Source: Salinarimonas rosea DSM 21201 (GTDB lineage: Bacteria > Pseudomonadota > Alphaproteobacteria > Rhizobiales > Beijerinckiaceae). Taken from it: a stretch of DNA of 64,000 nucleotides. The stretch lies in assembly GCF_000429045.1 (NCBI RefSeq), contig NZ_AUBC01000005.1:171947-235946 (forward strand), written 5' to 3'. A model generated the notes under the pieces. The model saw only the letters and a program-made list of their open reading frames with translations, was not told the origin of the DNA and did no database searches. Made by a program: the position numbers and the translations under genes. Positions 38,613 through 46,804 of this stretch are shown one piece after another (position 1 is the stretch's first letter; each line of letters begins with the position of its first letter).

Positions 38613-39508
38613 ACGGCTACCGCGACGAGAGCGAGATCGATCTCGACAAGGACGAGTTCGGCCCGGGAGTCGATCTGATGGCGGCTCTGTTCGCCGTCGT
38701 CGTGATCATCGCCACCTTCCTCGGCCTGGATCCGGAATTGAACGAAGCGACCGTGCTCCGGTCCGTCCTGGAGCAAAGGGACCGGCAGCTCCTGGAACTC
38801 GAAGCGGAGCTCGCGACGCTGCGCAATCCCGGAGCGCCGCCGACGAACGTGAACTGGAATGCGCTGCTGGAGGAGAGAGATCGTGCGATCCGAAACCTCG
38901 AGCAGCAAATCCGGGAATCGGAAGAGCGAGCAGCCGCCCTCGAGCTCGAGAACTCAGCCCGCATCGCGCCCCTCGTCGTCGAGACGACCGAAGCCGCGGC
39001 CGGCCCGCTGTTCGAGGCCGACGGCTCGCCGACAGCGTCCCTGCTGCGTGCACTCGCGATCGGAGCGGCGACGTTCCGAGCGGAAGGGAATCCCGGTGCC
39101 GCGAATGCGCTCGAGTTCGAGATCGCCAGCAGCGCCACCGATGGCGTCCTGGATGCGGACGGGCGTGACGGGGTCCTCGCGACCTCGGCTCTGCGCGCCG
39201 CCGCCCTGGAATCCGTCCTGCGATCCGCCGGACTCGCCAGCGGCTGTCTCCGGTTCGAGCCGCAGGGACTCGCCGAGACGATCTGGTTCTCCGGCTGGCT
39301 GGTCGATCGGCAACTCGTTCCCGACCGGGTCATCGACGGCATCCGCGACGAGCAGCTGGACCCCGTGGCGGTCGCTTCCTACGAGCAGCTGGACGCGCCG
39401 AGCGATCGCCGCGTCACGGTCCGCGCCGTCCTGATCGACAAGGAGCGCTGCGATCCAGAAGGCCTGCGCGCCGACCTGGACCGCCTTGCGCGCCTCGTCC
39501 CGCGTTGA
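38609..39508 (+). CDS. MotB-like protein with degenerate OmpA-like domain
   Basis: This 299-residue protein has one N-terminal helix (about 22-40) that starts with an acidic residue, Asp22, in GVDLMAALFAVVVIIATFLG. This is the position of the proton-carrying Asp of MotB/ExbD. A coiled coil follows at 45-115. Residues 132-275 resemble a decayed OmpA-like peptidoglycan-binding domain: a beta-alpha start around LFEADGSPTASLLRALA, SALRAAALESVLRSAGL near 193-209 and SDRRVTVRAV near 265-274. The usual TD-x10-N/R-x-R signature is incomplete. It is translationally coupled to the MotA-like gene. Confidence 0.72.
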   Translation: MNGYRDESEIDLDKDEFGPGVDLMAALFAVVVIIATFLGLDPELNEATVLRSVLEQRDRQLLELEAELATLRNPGAPPTNVNWNALLEERDRAIRNLEQQIRESEERAAALELENSARIAPLVVETTEAAAGPLFEADGSPTASLLRALAIGAATFRAEGNPGAANALEFEIASSATDGVLDADGRDGVLATSALRAAALESVLRSAGLASGCLRFEPQGLAETIWFSGWLVDRQLVPDRVIDGIRDEQLDPVAVASYEQLDAPSDRRVTVRAVLIDKERCDPEGLRADLDRLARLVPR

Positions 39509-39540
39509 CGCGCGCACTCGGCCGTCGGCGTGCGACTGCA

Positions 39541-39562
39541 GGAGAGCTTCGAAGAGCTCTCC
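39541..39562. terminator. Hairpin after the MotB-like gene
   Basis: Arms GGAGAGCT and AGCTCTCC flank a 6-nt loop, 33 nt beyond the MotB-like stop. No long U-run follows (CTGTCTCTG), so termination strength is uncertain. Confidence 0.45.
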
Positions 39563-39610
39563 CTGTCTCTGAGCTCATGCACAAAAACGCATGCCGGCTC
39601 TATCGAAGTT

Positions 39611-39661
39611 GTGGAGGCGCTTCCTCCCGCCCGTATCGGCGAGACGGCGCGGCGCCTCCAC
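39611..39661. terminator. Long-loop hairpin between convergent MotB-like and fasciclin genes
   Basis: The 10-nt arms GTGGAGGCGC and GCGCCTCCAC are separated by 31 nt. The element lies 22 nt past the stop of the minus-strand fasciclin gene. It may serve as a bidirectional barrier between the convergent transcripts. Confidence 0.35.
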
Positions 39662-39682
39662 GCCGCGCGGAGCGCTTCCGGC

Positions 39683-40252
39683 CTACGGCAGCAGCACCTT
39701 GTCGATGACGTGGATGACGCCGTTCGACTGCATCACGTCCGAGATCGGCACGCGCGCGGTGTTGCCCTGGTTGTCGGCGATGTAGGGGCCGTTGCCGTTG
39801 CGGTCGAGCAGCACGGCGATCGTCCCGCCCTCCACGGTGCGCAGCTCCGCCTGCCCGCCCTCGCGCTGGGCGAGCGCGAGGAGCTCGGACGCGGTGTAGG
39901 TGCCCGGCACGACGTGGAACGTCAGCACGTCGGTGAGCTGCCCCTTGTTCTGCGGCTCGAGCAGCGTGTCGACCGTGCCCGCGGGCAGCCGCGAGAAGGC
40001 GCGGTTCGTCGGCGCGAACACGGTGAACGGCCCGGGTCCCGACAGCGTGTCGACGAGACCGGCGGCCTTGACGGCGGCGACGAGGGTGGTGTGGTCGGCG
40101 GAGTTGACGGCGTTCTCGACGATGGTGCGCGAGGGCAGCATCGGCGCGCCGCCGACGGTCTTGACCGCCTGGGCGGAGGCGGCGCCGGCGCCGAGCGCGA
40201 GAGGGACGGCGACGGCGGCGCCGAGGACGAGGTTGCGAAGCGTGGTCTGCAT
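39683..40252 (-). CDS. Secreted fasciclin (FAS1) domain protein
   Basis: This 189-residue protein has a signal peptide (MQTTLRNLVLGAAVAVPLAL, then GAGAASAQA; cut near 28) and a single FAS1 domain. The H1 box is GPGPFTVFAPTNRAFSRLP near 72-90, with the FHVVPGTYTASEL motif near 111-123. The C-terminal H2-like NGVIHVIDKVLLP completes the domain. FAS1 proteins mediate adhesion or ligand binding at the surface or in the periplasm. It is divergent from an ECF sigma factor and anti-sigma gene, the same trio as mycobacterial sigK-rskA with mpt70/mpt83, so it is probably the regulon output. Confidence 0.9.
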   Translation of the reverse strand: MQTTLRNLVLGAAVAVPLALGAGAASAQAVKTVGGAPMLPSRTIVENAVNSADHTTLVAAVKAAGLVDTLSGPGPFTVFAPTNRAFSRLPAGTVDTLLEPQNKGQLTDVLTFHVVPGTYTASELLALAQREGGQAELRTVEGGTIAVLLDRNGNGPYIADNQGNTARVPISDVMQSNGVIHVIDKVLLP

Positions 40253-40365
40253 GGCTGGCTCCCTGTGACGTGGCGATCCGGATCGGGATCGGGGCCAGCT
40301 ACGGAGCGTCGACGGCCGAGGTTTCACGGCGATCGCACGCGCCCTGAAAAAAGTGGGATGCCGAT

Positions 40366-40394
40366 CGCGGGCGCCTTCCCACGCGGCGCCCGCG
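40366..40394. repeat. Inverted repeat in the fasciclin/sigma divergent region
   Basis: Arms CGCGGGCGCC and GGCGCCCGCG (10 nt, perfect) flank a 9-nt loop in the 200-nt gap between the fasciclin and sigma genes. It could be a regulator site or a leader hairpin of the sigma transcript. No clear ECF -35/-10 pair was identified nearby. Confidence 0.45.
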
Positions 40395-40452
40395 TGACTT
40401 CCGCGCGCGCTGCGCTAAGTCTGCCGGCACTGCGTCGAGCGACGAGGACCGC

Positions 40453-41010
40453 GTGCGTCATCCCCCCGATCCGGACGAGCCTCTCGAGGCGCTCCTCGCG
40501 GCCGTCGCCGCCGGCGATCGCGGCGCCTACGCACGGCTCTACGAGCGCACGAGCGCGAAACTCCTCGGTGTCGTGCTCCGTATCGTGCGGGATCGGGGCA
40601 TGGCCGAGGAGGTGCTGCAGGAGGTCTTCCTCGGCATCTGGCGCGGCGCCTCGTCCTATGCGGCGGAGAAGGCGCGGCCGATGACCTGGATGATCACCAT
40701 CGCGCGCAACCGCGCCATCGATGCCGTGCGCGTCCGCCGCGAGGTCCTGCTCGAGCCCGGCGAGGACGGCGACGACCCGATGGCGGCCATCCCCGACCCG
40801 TACGACGCGGCCCAGAGCTTCGCCGACCGCGACGCGCTCGCCCGCTGCCTCGACCTGCTCGAGGAGACGCACCGGCATTGCATCCTGCTCGCCTATTGCG
40901 AAGGCTGGTCGCGCGAGGAGCTCGCCGCCCGCACGGGCAAGAACGTCAACACGATCAAGACGTGGCTGCACCGCGGCCTCGCCACGCTCCGGGGGTGCCT
41001 GTCGTCATGA
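40453..41010 (+). CDS. ECF RNA polymerase sigma factor (SigK/RpoE-like)
   Basis: This 185-residue ECF sigma factor has region 2 with LYERTSAKLLGVVLRIVRDR near 30-49 and YAAEKARPMTWMITIARNRA near 69-88. Region 4 is HRHCILLAYCEGWSREELAA near 140-159, followed by TGKNVNTIKTWLHRGLATLR. The GTG start is the first in-frame start giving the usual N terminus. It overlaps the anti-sigma gene by 4 nt (ATGA). The partner has an RskA-like C-terminal domain, so release by a membrane signal is expected. Targets likely include the divergent fasciclin gene. Confidence 0.92.
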   Translation: MRHPPDPDEPLEALLAAVAAGDRGAYARLYERTSAKLLGVVLRIVRDRGMAEEVLQEVFLGIWRGASSYAAEKARPMTWMITIARNRAIDAVRVRREVLLEPGEDGDDPMAAIPDPYDAAQSFADRDALARCLDLLEETHRHCILLAYCEGWSREELAARTGKNVNTIKTWLHRGLATLRGCLSS

Positions 41011-41768
41011 GCGCCGGGACGGACATGCACGAGGGAGACGACGACGCCCTGGCCGGCGAGTACGTGCTCGGCACGCTGCGCGGCGACGAGCGCGCGGCGT
41101 TCGAGGCGAGGCTCGCCCGCGAGCCGGCGCTCGCGGAGGCCGTCGCCGCCTGGCAGGAGCGGCTCGCGCCGCTGACCGAGGCCGTCGCACCCGTGGCGCC
41201 GCCGGCCGACCTGTTCGCCCGCATCGAGGCGCGGCTCGAGACAGAGTTCGAGGAAAGCCGCCCGGCGACGTCTCCCCCGCCCTCGCCCGCCGAGGTCGTC
41301 TCCCTCGATGAGGTCCGGCGGCTGCGCCGGGCGCTCGGGCGCTGGCGCGTCGCGGCGGGTGGCCTCGGCGCGCTCGCGGCGGCGCTGGTGGCGCTCGCGA
41401 TCCTGTTCCCCGGCGGCTTCCTGCCGCCGCCGCCGGAGGGCGAGCGCTACGTCGCCGTCGTCGACCGCGGCGGCGACCTGCCGGCGTTGATCGTGCAGGT
41501 CGACGTGGCGCAGGGTCTCGTGCGCGTCCGGGCTCCCGCAGCGGAGGCGCCGCCGGACCGCGCCCTCGAGCTCTGGCTCGTGGCCGAGGGCGACGACCCG
41601 CGCTCGCTCGGCCTCGTGCGCGACGCCGCCGATTTCCGGATCGAGCCGGCCGTCGCCCGCGCCAGCCCCGGCGCCACGCTCGCCGTCAGCGTCGAGCCCC
41701 CCGGCGGCTCGCCCACCGGCGCGCCCACCGGGCCGGTGGTCTACACGGGCGTGCTGATCCCGCAGTGA
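41007..41768 (+). CDS. Anti-sigma factor, RskA-like
   Basis: This 253-residue protein has an N-terminal cytoplasmic sigma-binding region (DDALAGEYVLGTLRGDERAA near 12-31). One transmembrane helix lies near 114-136 (AAGGLGALAAALVALAILFP). The extracytoplasmic part matches the RskA/anti-sigma-K domain, with the PPDRALELWLVAEGDDPRSL segment near 184-203. Such proteins hold their sigma factor at the membrane and are cut by regulated proteolysis. Overlap with the sigma gene makes the pairing secure. Confidence 0.9.
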   Translation: MSAGTDMHEGDDDALAGEYVLGTLRGDERAAFEARLAREPALAEAVAAWQERLAPLTEAVAPVAPPADLFARIEARLETEFEESRPATSPPPSPAEVVSLDEVRRLRRALGRWRVAAGGLGALAAALVALAILFPGGFLPPPPEGERYVAVVDRGGDLPALIVQVDVAQGLVRVRAPAAEAPPDRALELWLVAEGDDPRSLGLVRDAADFRIEPAVARASPGATLAVSVEPPGGSPTGAPTGPVVYTGVLIPQ

Positions 41769-41996
41769 CCGGGCGCGCGAAGCGAAAGAGCCTCACGCCG
41801 CCTCGCACTCGATCCGCACCGTCGCGACCGGCTCGCCGGCCGCGTCGTCGCCGTCGAGCGAACGGTCGGGACGGATCCGGTGCGCGTCGTAGGCGCTCCG
41901 CTCGGGCTGCGGTCGCCGCGCCGGCGCGCCGGTGCTAGCATCCGCTCCGCACGCGGGAGCACGCCCGCGGGCTTCGGAAGAACGGGAGGAGGCACC

Positions 41997-43466
41997 ATGA
42001 CCGGGCTCTGGAACAGGACCATGCCGCGCGCGCTCGCCGCCGCGGCGAGTCTCGCCATCGCGTCGACGTCCGCCGCCGCGCAGGAGGCGGACGCGGCCGC
42101 CGCGGAGCGTTGCGCCGCGCTGCGCGACGTGGTGCTCGACGCCGCATTCGTCACCACCGCGCGGGTGATCGCCCAGGGCGAGACGCTGCCGGCCTATTGC
42201 GAGGTGCGCGTCACGGCGCGCCCGGCGGTCTCGATCGAGGTCCGCCTGCCGCTCGCGGACTGGAACGGCAAGCTCTACCAGACCGGCTGCGGCGGCTTCT
42301 GCGGCATCCTCGGCCGCGCCGACGCCGGCGGCGGCTTCATCAACGCCATGGGGCCGGGCCTCGCACGCGGCTACGCCACGGCGACCTCCGACAGCGGCCA
42401 TCACGGCCTGTCGATCCTCGACGCGAGCTGGGCCGCCAGCAACCCGCCGGCGGAGCGCGACTGGGGCTGGCGCTCCGTGGGCGAGACCAACCGCGTCGCC
42501 AACGCCCTCGTCGAGGCGTTCTACGAGGAGCCCACCGAGCGCGACTACTTCCAGGGCTGCTCAACCGGTGGGCGCATGGCGAACCGCGCCGCGCTGACCT
42601 ATCCGGACATGTTCGACGGCATCATCTCCGGCGCGCCAGCGCTGGACTATACCGGCCTCGTCGCGACCAAGTTCTCCTGGCTCGTGCAGGCGAACACGGC
42701 CGCCGACGGCAGCCGGATCCTGACGCCGGCGAAGGTGCCGCTGGTCGCGCAGACGGTGATGGCGCAGTGCGACGCGACGGACGGCGCCGAGGACGGCGTC
42801 ATCGCCGATCCTCGCGCCTGCTCGGTCGACTACGCCGCCGTCGCCTGCGAGGCCGGCGCCGAGGGGGCGGACTGCCTCACCGAGGCCGATCGCGAGGTGC
42901 TGGCGAAATGGCGCCAGGGGCCGGTGAACGCGGCCGGCGAGCAGCTCTACCCGGGCGGCGTGCCGGAGGGATCCGAGCCGTTCTGGGCCCTGTGGCTGAC
43001 CGGTCGCGAGGGCGGCGGCGCCGGGCTGCTCCCGGGCTTCGTCGACAATTTCGGCGCCTGGATGGCCTTCCCGGAGGACCCCGGCACGAGCTGGACGGCG
43101 GCCGACTTCGACTTCGAGGAGGATCCGGCGCGCCTCGCCACGATGGCAGCGGTCTACAACGCCGACGACCCCGACCTCTCGGCCTTCCGCGAGGCCGGCG
43201 GCCGGATGATCGTCTGGCACGGCTGGGCCGACCCGCTGGTGACGCCCTACAAGACCGTCGACTGGTACGAGAAGGCCGCGGCCGCCGCGGGCGGCGAGGA
43301 GACGCTCGAGGAGAACGTGCGGCTGTTCATGATCCCCGGCATGGACCATTGCGGCCTCCAGCCCGGTCCGGACGGCATCTCCCAGGCGAGCCTCGACCTG
43401 ATCACGGCGCTCGAGCGCTGGGTCGAGCAAGGCGAGGCCCCCACGACGGTGCTGGCCGACGAGTGA
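41997..43466 (+). CDS. Tannase/feruloyl esterase family hydrolase
   Basis: This 489-residue secreted esterase has a signal peptide ending near AAAQ (about residue 29). The tannase-family CS-D-HC triad is visible as Cys188-Ser189 in FQGCSTGGRMA, Asp412 in HGWADPLVTP, and His451-Cys452 in GMDHCGLQPG. The two cysteines normally form a disulfide beside the triad. AGGAGG precedes the ATG at 41997. Ester release of gallate, ferulate or a related hydroxy-aromatic acid is expected, which could feed aromatic catabolism in this genome. A good terminator follows, so it is likely monocistronic. Confidence 0.9.
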   Translation: MTGLWNRTMPRALAAAASLAIASTSAAAQEADAAAAERCAALRDVVLDAAFVTTARVIAQGETLPAYCEVRVTARPAVSIEVRLPLADWNGKLYQTGCGGFCGILGRADAGGGFINAMGPGLARGYATATSDSGHHGLSILDASWAASNPPAERDWGWRSVGETNRVANALVEAFYEEPTERDYFQGCSTGGRMANRAALTYPDMFDGIISGAPALDYTGLVATKFSWLVQANTAADGSRILTPAKVPLVAQTVMAQCDATDGAEDGVIADPRACSVDYAAVACEAGAEGADCLTEADREVLAKWRQGPVNAAGEQLYPGGVPEGSEPFWALWLTGREGGGAGLLPGFVDNFGAWMAFPEDPGTSWTAADFDFEEDPARLATMAAVYNADDPDLSAFREAGGRMIVWHGWADPLVTPYKTVDWYEKAAAAAGGEETLEENVRLFMIPGMDHCGLQPGPDGISQASLDLITALERWVEQGEAPTTVLADE

Positions 43467-43474
43467 GGCGAGCG

Positions 43475-43509
43475 GGGCCCCCGGCGCACGCGCCGGGGGC
43501 CCTTCTTTC
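43475..43509 (+). terminator. Intrinsic terminator after the tannase-family gene
   Basis: Perfect 13-nt arms (GGGCCCCCGGCGC and its complement) with a 2-nt gap are followed by TTCTTT. It starts 9 nt after the stop codon. This is the strongest hairpin/T-tract of the middle region. Confidence 0.85.
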
Positions 43510-43561
43510 GGACAGGATGAGGCCGAGCGGCGAGCCCCCGATGACGGCGCGGCGGAGACGC

Positions 43562-43604
43562 TTGCGTTTTCGTGCGTGTGTCTGCATGGTCTTGCGTGTC
43601 TGTG
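43562..43604. promoter_or_regulatory. Repeated TGCGT motifs upstream of the DeoR gene
   Basis: TTGCGT occurs at 43562-43567 and 43592-43597, with an additional TGCGTGTGTCTG near 43573 resembling the TGCGTGTCTGTG near 43593. The repeats end about 28 nt before the deoR-like start and could be autoregulatory operator half-sites. Confidence 0.3.
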
Positions 43605-43631
43605 CCGAATCATGCAGGAACTCGCCCGATC

Positions 43632-44399
43632 ATGCTCACCGAGGAACGCCACGCCCTCATCGCCGAACGGCTGCGCAGCGCAGGCAGCGTCGTGGCGCGC
43701 GCGCTCGCCGCGGAGCTCGCCGTCTCGGAGGACACGATCCGGCGCGACCTGCGCGCGCTCGAGGCGCGCGGCGTCTGCGAGCGCGTCCACGGCGGGGCGC
43801 TCGCCTCGCCGATGCAGCCGCTGCCGCGGCCCGCACGGGAGCGCACGGCGGCGGCGGGCGAGGCGACGGCGCACCTCGGCGCAGCGGCGGCCGCGCTCGC
43901 GCCGGCGGACGCGCTCGTCTTCATCGACGCCGGCTCGAGCAGCCTCGCCGTCGCCGCCGCGCTGCCGCGGGATCGGCGGCTCACGGTGGCGACCAACGCG
44001 CCGGCGATCGCGGCGCTGCTGTACGACCGGCCGGGCGTCTCGACGATCCTCGTCGGCGGGCGCGTCGATCCGCTCTCCGGCGCCTGCGTCGGCGCGGACA
44101 CGGTCGCCGCCATCGCCCGCCTGCGCCCGGCGCTCGCCTATATCGGCGCCTGCGCCGTCGACGCCGCCGACGGGCTGACCGCCTTCGGCCACGAGGAGGC
44201 GCTGGTGAAGGCGGCGATCGCCGAAGCGGCCGGCGCGGTCGCCGTCGCCGCGACGCCCGACAAGCTCGGCACGCACGCACCCTTCCGGGTCGCGCCGGCC
44301 GCGCGCATCACCCATCTCGTCACCACCGCACGCAGCGCCGCCTGCGACGCGCTCGCCGATGCGGGCGTGAGTGTCCACGTCGTCGAGGTGGGCGCTTGA
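43632..44399 (+). CDS. DeoR/GlpR-family transcriptional regulator
   Basis: This 255-residue regulator begins MLTEERHALIAERLRSAGSV, with the DeoR helix-turn-helix LAAELAVSEDTIRRDLRALE near 27-46. The effector domain has the phosphosugar-sensing pattern VFIDAGSSSLAVAAAL near 98-113, and DKLGTHAPFRVAP near 214-226. DeoR proteins usually answer to phosphorylated sugars. It overlaps the MFS gene downstream (TTGA), so it probably controls that transporter and perhaps the sugar-acid genes further right. Confidence 0.88.
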   Translation: MLTEERHALIAERLRSAGSVVARALAAELAVSEDTIRRDLRALEARGVCERVHGGALASPMQPLPRPARERTAAAGEATAHLGAAAAALAPADALVFIDAGSSSLAVAAALPRDRRLTVATNAPAIAALLYDRPGVSTILVGGRVDPLSGACVGADTVAAIARLRPALAYIGACAVDAADGLTAFGHEEALVKAAIAEAAGAVAVAATPDKLGTHAPFRVAPAARITHLVTTARSAACDALADAGVSVHVVEVGA

Positions 44400-45535
44400 A
44401 GCCCGCCGCCACCACGGCGGGGATCGTCGCCTCCTGCTTCGGCTTCGTCGTCATCGGGGCGCTCCAGGCCCTCTACGGACCGGCCATCCCGCATCTTCTG
44501 GAGGAGTTCGCCATCGGGCCGGCGCAGGCGGGCCTGGCGCTGAGCGCGCATTTCGTCGGCGCGCTCGTCGGCGTCCTCGCCTTCAACCGTGCGCATGCGC
44601 GCTTCAGCAACCGGCAGCTGATGGCGGCGAGCTACGGCGCGATGGCGCTCGGCTGCCTGCTGTTCGCGCTCGCCCCGGCCTGGAGCGTCGCGCTCGCCGG
44701 CGCCTTCGTCGTCGGGCTCGGCTTCGGGGGTGTCGATTTCGGGCTGAACTTCCTGTTCTCGATCGGCTTCGGCCGCCGCAGCGCCGCCATGGTCAACCTG
44801 CTGAACGCCCATTTCGGCGTCGGCGCGGTGCTCGGGCCGCTGGCGATCGCCTGGTTCGGCGCGGAGAATTTCCGCGTCCTCTTCCTCGTCTTCGGCGCGT
44901 GCGCGCTCCTCCCGCTGCTCGCCGGCGGGGCGATCTCGAACGGCGTCGGAGCCGCCACGGACGCCGCGGCGGCGGCGCCGGCGCGGGGGCGCACGACGCT
45001 CCTCGTGCTCGGCGCCTTCCTCACGATCTACGTGCTGCACGTCGCGATCGAGACCGGCGTCGGCGGCTGGGCGACGACGCATCTCGTGGCGGTCGGCTGG
45101 GGCGCGGCCTTCGCGGCGGGGGCGACCTCGGCCTACTGGCTGGCGATGACGCTCGGCCGCTTCGGCGCGGCCTGGCTCGGCCTGCGCGCCACGCCGGCGC
45201 AGATCATGGTGGGCGCGTGCCTCGGCACGACCGTCTCGCTCGTCCTCGCGGCGCACCCGACGCTCGCGCCCCTCGCCTACGTGCTGGTGGGCGTGTTCAT
45301 CGCACCGATCTTCCCCACCGGCCTCGCCTGGCTCGCCGCGGTGCACCCTGCCTCGCGCAACGCCACGGCGTCGGTCATCGCCGCCTCGATGATCGGCGGC
45401 GTCGCCTTTCCGCCGCTCATCGGCGGCGTGATCGGGCTCGCCGGCGCGCCGGCCGCGCCGCTGTTCATGGCGGGGCTCTCGGCGATCTGCGTGGGCGCGA
45501 CCGCGGTCGTCGTGGTGACGGCGCGCCGCGCCTAG
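44396..45535 (+). CDS. MFS transporter, probable sugar permease
   Basis: This 379-residue membrane protein has 12 hydrophobic segments. The MFS loop 2-3 signature is weak (FNRAHARFSNRQLMAASYGA near 62-81). The segment GGVDFGLNFLFSIGFGRRSA near 113-132 resembles FucP-type and related sugar MFS proteins. The start appears to be TTG at 44396-44398, overlapping the DeoR stop. Substrate is unknown; the DeoR partner and nearby UxaA and mutarotase genes suggest a sugar or sugar acid. Confidence 0.8.
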   Translation: MKPAATTAGIVASCFGFVVIGALQALYGPAIPHLLEEFAIGPAQAGLALSAHFVGALVGVLAFNRAHARFSNRQLMAASYGAMALGCLLFALAPAWSVALAGAFVVGLGFGGVDFGLNFLFSIGFGRRSAAMVNLLNAHFGVGAVLGPLAIAWFGAENFRVLFLVFGACALLPLLAGGAISNGVGAATDAAAAAPARGRTTLLVLGAFLTIYVLHVAIETGVGGWATTHLVAVGWGAAFAAGATSAYWLAMTLGRFGAAWLGLRATPAQIMVGACLGTTVSLVLAAHPTLAPLAYVLVGVFIAPIFPTGLAWLAAVHPASRNATASVIAASMIGGVAFPPLIGGVIGLAGAPAAPLFMAGLSAICVGATAVVVVTARRA

Positions 45536-45662
45536 GGGCCTCAAGCGCATGGCGGCTGCGCTGCCGCGCCCTCTGCCAAGGTCCGGCGGATTTCGAGAGG
45601 CTTCTGCGACTTTCAGGGACGGCCCTCGGCACGCGGGCGGATCGCGGCGCACGCGGCTTGAC

Positions 45663-45678
45663 ATTCTAATATATTGCG
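45663..45678. promoter_or_regulatory. Candidate GntR operator upstream of the gntR-like gene
   Basis: The AT-rich 16-mer ATTCTAATATATTGCG sits 36-51 nt upstream of the gntR-like start, just after a TTGACA. Its complement-strand relative (ATACTAATATAATACA, 12 of 16 identical) lies upstream of the uxaA-like gene at 46819-46834. Two such AT-rich sites in a GC-rich window, around the same regulator, suggest a shared operator. Confidence 0.45.
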
Positions 45679-45713
45679 TGCTTGCGAAGCGGGCACGAGC
45701 AAGGAACGCGCAG

Positions 45714-46388
45714 ATGGACCTCGATCCCTCCACCCTCAACCGCGCACTGCCGCTCCGGGACCAGATCTACCAGAAGATCCGCAACCTGATCGTCGTGGGC
45801 AAGCTCAAGCCCGGGGATCCGATCAACGAGGTCGCGATCGCGGAGGCGCTCGGCGTCTCACGCACGCCGGTGCGGGAGGCCGTCAAGCGCATCAGCGACG
45901 AGGGCTTCATCAAGGTGCTCGCGCAGACGGGCACCTACGTCGCGCCGATCGGCCGGGACGACCTCGAGGAGGCCTACGTGATCCGGCGCGCGCTGGAGAT
46001 GGAGAGCGCGCGGCGCGCGGCGGCGAAGATGACGGACGCAGCGATCGAGGCGCTGGAGGACAACATCGCCGCCCATCGCCTGGCGATCGCGCGGGCGCGC
46101 TACGCGACGGCGATCCAGCTCGACGACGCCTTCCACCGCACCATCGCCGAGACGAGCGGCTACCCCGGCATCTGGCGGGCCGTCGACATCTCGAAGGCGC
46201 AGATGGACCGCGGGCGCTATCTCGCGATCCCCGAGCCCGGTTACGGCGAGCAGACGATCACGCAGCACGAGGCGATCCTCGAGGCGCTGCGCCGCCGCGA
46301 CTCGGAGGGTGCCGCGGCCGCCATGGAGCACCACCTCGAGACGTCCCTGTCGAACACCGTCGAGGTCGCCGGCGAGCTCGACGGGTGA
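45714..46388 (+). CDS. GntR-family regulator, FadR subfamily
   Basis: This 224-residue protein has the GntR winged helix (LRDQIYQKIRNLIVVGKLKP, then VAIAEALGVSRTPVREAVKR, near 14-60). A helical FCD effector domain follows, with RRALEMESARRAAAKMTDAA near 86-105 and metal/ligand histidines such as FHRTIAETSG near 140 and QHEAILEAL near 184. FCD-type GntR proteins usually sense sugar acids or other carboxylates. It is 25 nt upstream of the mutarotase gene and probably controls the mutarotase and UxaA-type genes. Confidence 0.9.
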   Translation: MDLDPSTLNRALPLRDQIYQKIRNLIVVGKLKPGDPINEVAIAEALGVSRTPVREAVKRISDEGFIKVLAQTGTYVAPIGRDDLEEAYVIRRALEMESARRAAAKMTDAAIEALEDNIAAHRLAIARARYATAIQLDDAFHRTIAETSGYPGIWRAVDISKAQMDRGRYLAIPEPGYGEQTITQHEAILEALRRRDSEGAAAAMEHHLETSLSNTVEVAGELDG

Positions 46389-46413
46389 AGCGCGAGACGC
46401 GAGGAAAGCCGAC

Positions 46414-46744
46414 ATGCGCAGGATGGGCCATTGCATCGCCCTCGAGCCGAAGGCGGTGGCGGAGTACAAGCGCGTCCACGCGGAGGTCTGGCCGGAGGTG
46501 CTCGACGTGATCCGCGCCGCGAACATCCGCAACTACGCGATCTTCCTGCGCGAGCCGGAGAACCTGCTTTTCGCCTTCTGGGAGTATCACGGCAGCGACT
46601 TCGCGGCGGACGCCGCCGAGATGGGCCGCTCGGAGGCGATGCGCGGCTGGTGGGCGGTCCGCGACCCGATGCAGCGCCCGCTGCCGACCCGCGCCGACGG
46701 CGAGTGGTGGGGCGCCCATGGAAGAGGTCTTCCACCTCGACTGA
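46414..46744 (+). CDS. rhaM: L-rhamnose mutarotase family protein with a 3' frameshift
   Basis: RhaM-family proteins (about 104 residues) interconvert sugar anomers. This one starts MRRMGHCIALEPKAVAEYKR with GAGGAAA upstream and keeps HAEVWPEV, NYAIFLREPENLLFAFWEYH and the WW pair in RGWWAVRDPM. The frame then reads GEWWGAHGRG and runs on to 46890. One base fewer in the GGGG run near 46709-46712 would instead give EWW, then MEEVFHLD and a stop at 46744, which is the family's expected C terminus. So there is a real +1 frameshift or a sequencing error at that homopolymer. It sits between gntR-like and uxaA-like genes. Confidence 0.8.
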
Positions 46745-46804
46745 CGGCCGCCCTCCGCTCGTTCACGGTCCTCGACGGCCGCGCCCGCGCCGTCCCGGCG
46801 CGCC

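Noticed and set aside
37218-39508. Zorya anti-phage system (ZorA/ZorB)
   Set aside because: The MotA-like protein with a long tail and the MotB-like partner resemble ZorAB in outline. There is no zorC, zorD or zorE nearby, and the extra C-terminal helix and divergent lipoproteins do not fit.
41793-41900. Short minus-strand frame between the anti-sigma and tannase-family genes that could be a gene remnant
   Set aside because: It has no start codon with a ribosome site, no recognisable domain, and overlaps the tannase-family promoter region.
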